Source: Sarcophilus harrisii
Lineage: Eukaryota > Chordata > Mammalia > Dasyuromorphia > Dasyuridae
Assembly: GCF_902635505.1 (NCBI RefSeq)
Contig: NC_045427.1
Span: 130,020,960 to 130,084,959, forward strand
Length of the DNA: 64,000 nt
Reading direction: 5' to 3'
Positions within the stretch are counted from its first letter, which is position 1; each line of letters opens with the position of its first letter. The position numbers were made by a program, and so were the translations under genes. Below, piece by piece: positions 57,881-64,000 of the stretch. The notes under the pieces are model-generated. The model did no database searches. It worked only from the letters and a program-made list of their open reading frames with translations, and had not been told where the DNA came from.

Positions 57881-57981
57881 GATACATTATGTTTTTGGAG
57901 AATTTGGAAACTATTCTCTCAGAGTAAACCAGATGTCCTGTGACATAGTCGTCAATGAAAATCCAGTCAACAGCAACTTTC
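57881..57981 (+). CDS. HGSNAT: HGSNAT exon 4
   Basis: Acceptor cccaattctttgcag, donor C|GTATGT (GT at 57982); 101 bases, enters in phase 2 and leaves in phase 1. Encodes (R)[33 protein letters not shown]. Human has [17 protein letters not shown]...IACDLAVNEDPVDSNL, so about five residues are missing after LRVNQ. The Asn-Tyr-Ser sequon is kept. Confidence 0.94.
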
Positions 57982-58129
57982 GTATGTACCCATTGTTGAT
58001 TATTTAACTTAGCCTGAAAATGTTTTCAGTTTTGGGGTGCTGCTTGGAAAGAGTTGTAGCACACAAGACGTTTTGGATAATTTAAAACTCAAATTATAGA
58101 GCTCATCTCAGAGCATTTGAACCAACATA

Positions 58130-58382
58130 AAATGGTGGGTAGAGTATTGTATTTGGATTGAGGAAGGGTGGGATTAATTTTTCCCTCAAATATTTACTAG
58201 TTCTTAACTTACTCTGGGCAAATGACTTAATACCCCTGAGCTTCAGTTTCCTAATTTGTAAATTAGGGGTGATAATACCACTTATCCCAGGATTGTTGTC
58301 AATATCAAAAGACATACTATAGGTAAAGTACTTTAAAAAATCCTAAAGTGTTCCATCAATGCTCAGCTATTGTTATTAAGAT
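58130..58382 (+). mobile_element. MIR-type SINE, sense
   Basis: tactctgggcaaatgactta, gagcttcagtttcctaattt, gtaaattaggggtgataata, tgctcagctattgttatta. Nearly full length. Confidence 0.75.
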
Positions 58383-58901
58383 TTTTGTTGTTGTTATTTC
58401 AGATTTTTAGTGAAAAATGAGTGGAATAATATTAGTTACCAAACTTAGACATAAACAGAACAGAAAGGTTAAGGATAAAAATTTAGAAATAGGAGCATTA
58501 AATGAAAGAAAAAACTTTATGTTGCTTTAAGATTAGGTTAAAGAGTTCATTTCATACGAGACCGTCCAAAATCTTTCATTCTCTGACAATTCTGGATGTA
58601 GAATTTGTCATCCAAACACATTTCTTGCTTGAGTTGCATTTCAAGTAAGTAAACTGTGGAGTTAGGAAGCATTATTAATAAGTGGATTTCTCCTTTTTAA
58701 TGCCTTTTGTTTTTCTCCATTGCATATAGGAAAGTTAGCAGAGAAACATGGGGCTCCTCTCCAGTAATATTTTATCTTGCAGTTTTTTCAACAATGATTT
58801 ATGTCTCTTATAAATTAAAATTAATTTTATGGATTACTATGATGTGACTATTTATAATGTTGACATTATTTGTGATGATATTTTTCTTTTTCTTCATATA
58901 G

Positions 58902-58971
58902 CTATCTACATTGCATTCCTTATTTACATAGCAATCATCATTTCCTCATCAGTAGGAAATTTCTTTGTGAA
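58902..58971 (+). CDS. HGSNAT: HGSNAT exon 5
   Basis: Acceptor tttcttcatatag, donor AA|GTAAGT; 70 bases, enters in phase 1 and leaves in phase 2. Encodes (P)IYIAFLIYIAIIISSSVG NFFV(K), the first membrane span after the luminal domain (about residues 171-193), matching human [20 protein letters not shown]. Confidence 0.93.
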
Positions 58972-59618
58972 GTAAGTAGAAATTGGTGGGGGTGGGATAA
59001 ATTAGAGATTTGGAAAAAGTGGGTCTTGGAATATTTTGTGTATTTCTAGAGGTTTATTTTCACTCCTTTGTAATCCTTCTCTTTTACCATGACACCTTTC
59101 CTTCAAAATATAAGAAAAAAAACCCCAACAACAACAAAAACCTTGATAACCCCTCGCTTAGAGTTAGTTCCTAACTAGAAGTCATTATACTTTTTACAGA
59201 GCTGTGGTAATCTCTGGGAATTTTAGGAGGTAATTCTCAGGCTTGAATAAAAAACCCCAAGAAAACCTAAATATTTAAATCATCATTCTTCTATGGTGTG
59301 AAGCTTCCCCACCCACATTTTCTCTGCTATCACCATTCCATAGCTAGCTAAAATGAGAAAAGACTGGACCTTCCATATTCTCAGTACTTTATTCTTGGCT
59401 CTTTCCTAGTTATTTTGATTTTGTGTTAGGATGGGCTAGACTTCTGGAAGGGATCAGAAAATATCTTGAGAAGGGATAAGAATAGAAAGAATGGTCTTGA
59501 GAAAAAATGAGAAGAGAAGAAAAGGAAAAAAGAGAAGCAGCATAATCAAAATTTGAATCATTTTGCTTGGAATTTTCATAAGTACTATTTCTTCCAAGTT
59601 GGAAAAAAAAGCTCATTT

Positions 59619-60225
59619 TATAATGCCGGAGAAACTGAGGCAAGATAGAGATTAGAGAGTTTTTAATATTTTATTAATTGGGAGAGTATAATTGACTGGA
59701 CAGGACTCTCGTCTCAAAGTATCCAGTGACGAAAGTGAGTTCTCAATGACATATATAGCCACATGGCTCAGCTACAGGGATAGACCAAAGCAGGGTTGGA
59801 GTCAGAACATTGAGAGTGGGAAGTTTCAGGACCACAAATTTGGTTCTAGCAGGATGGGGGGAAACTGGAAGCCAGAGTCAGGACGTCTGAATAAACAGAA
59901 ATAAAGATGTCAATGAGGTATCTGCGATAGTCTTATCTTTTGGAATATTTTAGAGGGGGTAGTGTCATAAATTCTTGAGGGCAGAAGGAGTTAGGAGCCA
60001 AGAAGTCTGATCTCCCCCTCATCTTGAGTCTCACATTGACAATTTATAACCTTAAAGCAAATGGTCCTCAGTCTTAATGGACCAGAGGAGGGTTTTATAA
60101 CTAAGGGGATTGAGGGAAAACAGTTAAAGAGACTGAGGCAGAACAATTAGGGAAACTCAGGACAATTAGGGAAATTAGTGCAGGGAAACTGAGGTAGAAC
60201 AATTCAAAGAGACTGTGGCATAACA
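59619..60225 (-). mobile_element. Solo LTR of an endogenous retrovirus (fossil), antisense
   Basis: The reverse complement runs from tgttatgccacagtctcttt to a ctccggcatta end. A 4-bp target duplication attt flanks it (59615-59618, 60226-60229). About 607 bp. Same family as 25977 and 30753 but longer. No internal region. Confidence 0.8.
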
Positions 60226-60229
60226 ATTT

Positions 60230-61070
60230 TGCCTAAATTCCAAATAGAATTTTTGTCTCATAAGGTCAGTATTGACCTTCTTTTGTCAGAACTGGAGACC
60301 AGGTTTAGTATAACAGAAATCTAGTAACTCTCAGGTACGCTGAAGCCTTTAAATCCATAAAAATGTCAAATAGCCTAGGAATGTTTCAAAGAAGAGCAAA
60401 TTATAATTTTTGTTCTATGATAATGTAGAAGAATAACAGTTTTTATATGATTTCATGAAGGAATAGGAGAACATGGGAAAAGATGAAGAGGAAATAACCA
60501 AAAAAATATAGAAATGCAATAAATAGTTATAACTTATGGAAATTTTATGGTAAATTATATTCTTACATATAAAACACACTTAGGATTTGTTGTTTAAAAA
60601 GTCATAAGTGTTTTTGTAACATAAAAATCATATCCTAATATATATTTTTGGTTTTGATGTATGTAAATTGCTTTGTGATCATAAGGTATAATACTATAAT
60701 AATAATAATTATACTATAACAGTATAATGTAATCATGTTAATACTATACTATAATATGATACTATAATAATAGTTATAATAATAAGATATAATAAAATAT
60801 TATTACTAAGTTCATTTTATTTTCATAGTACACTTGTGTGAACCAAGATACCATGCAAAAGGGTCAAAGGATAAATCCAGAAAAAATTATATAAAAACCC
60901 TAGCATTTTAACATTATATTCTTCCCTTCAATATAAAATTTGTCTTTCCAGTATGCCTTTAAATGAATATATATCAAGGAAGATTAGCTCTCTTACCCAT
61001 TAGAACCTTTAGGGTAAACTGTGCTTTTTAAAGAGACAGATGACTACAAGAAGGCCACTTCAAGTGTATG
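60230..61070. other. HGSNAT intron 5, AT-rich, unclassified
   Basis: An AT-rich ataataat run lies at 60690-60800. No gene or confident repeat family otherwise. Confidence 0.45.
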
Positions 61071-61074
61071 ATAG

Positions 61075-61245
61075 GGTACTAGAGTTCAGGTCCAATAAGC
61101 TTAGTTCAGATTCTTAAGTGGTTAGTCACTTAATAGCTGCATGACTTTTGGCAGATCAGTTAACATTCCTGGACTTCATTTTCTTCACATATGAATGAGT
61201 GGTTTGGACCAGGTGACTTTGAAGGTACCTGTGGTCCTGTGACCT
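61075..61245 (+). mobile_element. MIR-type SINE, sense, diverged
   Basis: cttaatagctgcatgacttt, tggcagatcagttaacattc, ttggaccaggtgactttgaa. Confidence 0.55.
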
Positions 61246-61789
61246 CACCCCTTTGTGGGAATGATCTCTTTGAACAAGAATTTGATTTTTTGTGATTTGT
61301 GAATAGGTGACAGGATAAATACTCCTTCTTTCATCATTTCTTAGTGGAAAATAAAGGCCTTTTTGTCATATAGTCCACTTATGATTTAACTTTCAAATAG
61401 AATCGTGGAGGGAACATGGAGCCAGAAGTAGGGAGTAGATAGCAGTTTTGACAAGTCTTGGGAAATTCTCTGTTAAGTCTTAGATGTATGACTTGGAAAG
61501 AAATCTGATCTCTACTGTTGTTATCAAGTAGACCTTAATTCCCCTTAGTAAGGAATCACCCACTCAACTTTTCTCTCTTCCTCCTGTGACTATTTACTTT
61601 TGGGGAATGGATATTTCCCTTTGTTTAAGAGAGAATCAGATAAATTGTTGTTTTAACATCCTAATTTCTCCTTTTTAAAATTTTGAGCTTGTCAACTGTT
61701 GACAGACATGAACATTTTACTATACAAAGAGAAAAAGAAGATTGTATTCAAGACTGAACTCAATTAGTTTTGATTGTATTAATTTTTTA

Positions 61790-62940
61790 AAAAATATTTT
61801 TATTTTTTCCCCAGTTACATTTAAAACAATTTTTACATTAGTTTTTTTTTTAAACTTTGAATTCTAGATTTTCTCTCTTCTTCCACCTCCAGCCCCCTTT
61901 AAGAAATCACATATGAAGTTATATAAAACATTTCCATAAATCATGTTGTGAAAGAAAATATAAATCTCCCCCTTAAAAAAAAAACTTTAAGAAAAATAAA
62001 GTAAAAAATAAAGAGAGAAAGAGATTATGCATCAGTCTGTATTCAGATACAATCAATTCTTTCTCTGAGTATGAATAGCATTTTTCATCATAAGTCCTTC
62101 AGAGTAATTGTGGATCATTGTATTGCTAAGAATAGCAAACTCATTCATAGCTGATCATCTCACAATATTCCTATTACTTTTTCACTATGCATTTCACTTT
62201 GCTTGAGTTCATAGAGGACTTTCCAGGTTTTTCTGAGAGCATCCTGCTCATCATTTCTCACTGAACAAAGAGTATGTTAAATTTAATGAGAGTAACAAAG
62301 ATGGCCTGCTTTTCTGTGTATTCTTCTGAACTTCATTCTGCTCCCTTTTGTGGTTTTTGAATGTTTTATTGACTTTTATTTCTGTTCCTTTTTTTTTTTT
62401 TACTATCACAAAACTACCAATGTTCTCTCTTCCCAACTTTTAGTTCCTCGCTCCTCAAATAAAAGCCTTCCTTTGTAATTAATATGGTCAATCAAAACAA
62501 ATCAACACATTGGCTATATTTCCTTCTATATCTTTAGTATATCTCTTTATATAAATCTCAGGTTTCTCCAAATCTGTCATTTTTATATAAATTCTTACAT
62601 TATACTCCATTACACTCATCTACCATAATTTTCTCAGACATTCTTCAAGTATTGGAAATCCACCTTAGTTTCCAGTTTTTTTTGTGACTACTATTAATAT
62701 ATTGTATATGTGAGCTATTCTTCTGAATTTGACCTCTCTGGGGATATGTGCATAAAGGGGCATGTATATTTTAGTAACTTTGGTGGGGAGGACATAATTC
62801 CAAATTTCTTTCCAGTGTGTTTGAACCAATTCACATACAGCTCCACTAACAGTACATTATTTTGCCTTTCTTCCTATAGACCTTCAGCAATTACCATTTT
62901 TATTTTTTGTTTATCTTTGTCCATCTGAAGGTTTTTGTAA
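61790..62940 (-). mobile_element. Old L1 3' UTR and ORF2 end, antisense
   Basis: 3' UTR words at 61800-62200 ('ccccagttacatttaaaaca', catttccataaatcatgttg, ttctttctctgagtatgaat). The ORF2 C-terminal part lies at 62560-62940 (tttccagttttttttgtgac, ctctggggatatgtgcataa). The segment 62270-62460 in between is rearranged or another piece. Confidence 0.65.
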
Positions 62941-63319
62941 AATGGAACCTCAGAGTCATTTTAATAATTTCTTTAAATTATTCATTAAGATCTATTTAAC
63001 TCTTTTCCATAAAATGATATTAGGTAGAAGTAGAGAGATGATTTATGAAAGAAAATACATTTGAAAACTTTACATTGATTAAATAAAGATTTCAGCAAAA
63101 TTTGTGTAGAACATGAATGCTTATGGGAAGCATGAGTTTCATTTCTTTTTTTTGCAAGATAAATTCATGTACTTTTGTGAAAGATTTCTTCATTTTAAAG
63201 CAGAATTATCAGCTCTAACTGTCTTGTGCTGTCTTATTATGAATTAATTTAGCAAGGGATATCATTTTAAGGAAATCATTTATGGAAAAGAATGCTGACA
63301 GATTCTTATTAATTTACAG
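62940..63319. other. HGSNAT intron 5, no repeat recognised
   Basis: AT-rich intron leading to the acceptor of exon 6. Nothing else seen. Confidence 0.5.
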
Positions 63320-63389
63320 ACTTGATCCTGTTCGGAATTGGTTGTATAAAAAAATGAATCCCAGAGAAACTGATCGTCTCATTAATTCT
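63320..63389 (+). CDS. HGSNAT: HGSNAT exon 6
   Basis: Acceptor ttcttattaatttacag, donor TCT|GTGAGT; 70 bases, enters in phase 2 and leaves in phase 0. Encodes (K)[23 protein letters not shown]. Human has [24 protein letters not shown]. This is the cytosolic segment after the first span; the catalytic histidine region is encoded further downstream, outside the window. Confidence 0.94.
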
Positions 63390-63452
63390 GTGAGTAATTG
63401 GAATGCCCTAATTTAGGGTCTTCTCTATCGTCTACAAGATTTAGAATTTTTT

Positions 63453-63708
63453 TCTCCCAAATGTAATAATTGTTGCTTCTAGTTTAATAGTTCTTATCCA
63501 TATTTGTCACATAGTTGCCTAAATCCACTCATTGAGTGGATTGAGTGGCCTGTGTTCTCAAAGGCTGTGTAATCAGAATCATTTCTTCCAAATGTAATAA
63601 TTGTTGCTTCTAGTTTAATAGTTCTTAACCATATTTGTCACATAGTTGCCTAAATCCACTCATTGAGTGGAAGTGAGCCTGTGTTCTCAAAGGCTGTGTA
63701 ATCAGAAC
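63453..63708. repeat. 131-bp tandem duplication in HGSNAT intron 6
   Basis: Unit 1 (63453-63578) and unit 2 (63584-63708) share aaatgtaataattgttgctt, catatttgtcacatagttgc and aaaggctgtgtaatcagaa with few mismatches. A short gag-gac-type difference lies at the end of the cattgagtgg word. Confidence 0.92.
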
Positions 63709-64000
63709 CCTCCAAAGTGGGGACAGTTTTTAAATCTAGGATCTGTGAGAGAGAGAGAGAGAGATGATGTATGTTAGCTGAGAACCAGAGTTAATATACT
63801 CAGAAACTTTTGTTTTTGCTGTAGTGACTTGAAGCTGATGAGAAGTTATGGAGGGATGGTTCATATCCATTAGATAACAGGTCTTTGAAGGATACCTAAG
63901 TATGTCTGTCTCACTTGCACTGACATAGTGTTCTTTCTAGTTCCCTTTGCAACGTTCTAGCTGAATTTATTTCAGACCTCTTCTTGGTAGCTATGTCTTT
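63709..64000. other. HGSNAT intron 6, no feature
   Basis: A short (GA)n run at 63748-63764; otherwise unremarkable intron to the window edge. Confidence 0.5.

Larger units (their letters stand above)
41885..64000 (+). other. HGSNAT gene, 5' part (exons 1-6)
   Basis: HGSNAT (heparan-alpha-glucosaminide N-acetyltransferase) sits in the lysosomal membrane. It moves an acetyl group from cytosolic acetyl-CoA to terminal glucosamine of heparan sulfate; its loss causes mucopolysaccharidosis IIIC in humans. The six exons seen encode the N-terminal signal/anchor, the luminal domain, the first membrane span after it and the RETDRLINS cytosolic stretch. Introns: 42322-52945, 53068-57540, 57672-57880, 57982-58901 and 58972-63319. 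The catalytic multi-span part lies beyond the right edge. Confidence 0.93.

Overview
This is vertebrate nuclear DNA, almost certainly from a marsupial. It is AT-rich, its genes are short exons split by long introns, and it is packed with mammalian retroposons: CORE-SINEs (MIR/THER1/Mon1 type), the marsupial Mar1 and WSINE1 type SINEs, L1 tails, L2 and CR1/L3 LINEs, hAT miniature elements and solo LTRs. The young poly(A)-tailed WSINE1-type copies hint at an Australian lineage, but I cannot name the species. Repeat family names are from memory.

Two host genes lie on the + strand in the order known from other mammals (FNTA - POMK - HGSNAT). POMK has a CpG-island promoter and noncoding first exon at about 5.45-5.96 kb, a first coding exon at 15026-15328 and a terminal coding exon at 18674-19444. 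The joined frame gives 357 residues. HGSNAT has a CpG-island promoter and exon 1 at about 41.7-42.4 kb; exons 2-6 follow at 52946-53067, 57541-57671, 57881-57981, 58902-58971 and 63320-63389, all in phase (651 nt, 217 codons). The rest of HGSNAT lies beyond the right edge. A polyadenylation signal near 828 may be the 3' end of the upstream neighbour, FNTA by synteny.

Layout: 1-850, unique sequence ending in a poly(A) signal. 0.9-5.4 kb, SINEs, an L1 piece, an inverted pair of LTR-like fossils and an L1 tail beside the POMK promoter. 5.4-22 kb, POMK with retroposon-filled introns and a candidate untranslated exon at 8558. 22-41 kb, intergenic and dense in nested repeats, including a patchwork insertion at 37.4 kb built from two neighbouring loci. 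41-64 kb, the 5' part of HGSNAT with retroposons in its introns.

The two genes work in different pathways. POMK phosphorylates O-mannose on alpha-dystroglycan in the ER. HGSNAT acetylates terminal glucosamine of heparan sulfate at the lysosomal membrane. I see no operon-like coupling and no undescribed enzymatic system. What is unusual is mostly structural: template-switch-like duplication, a large inverted repeat, a short 3' transduction on an L1, and upstream start codons in both genes.
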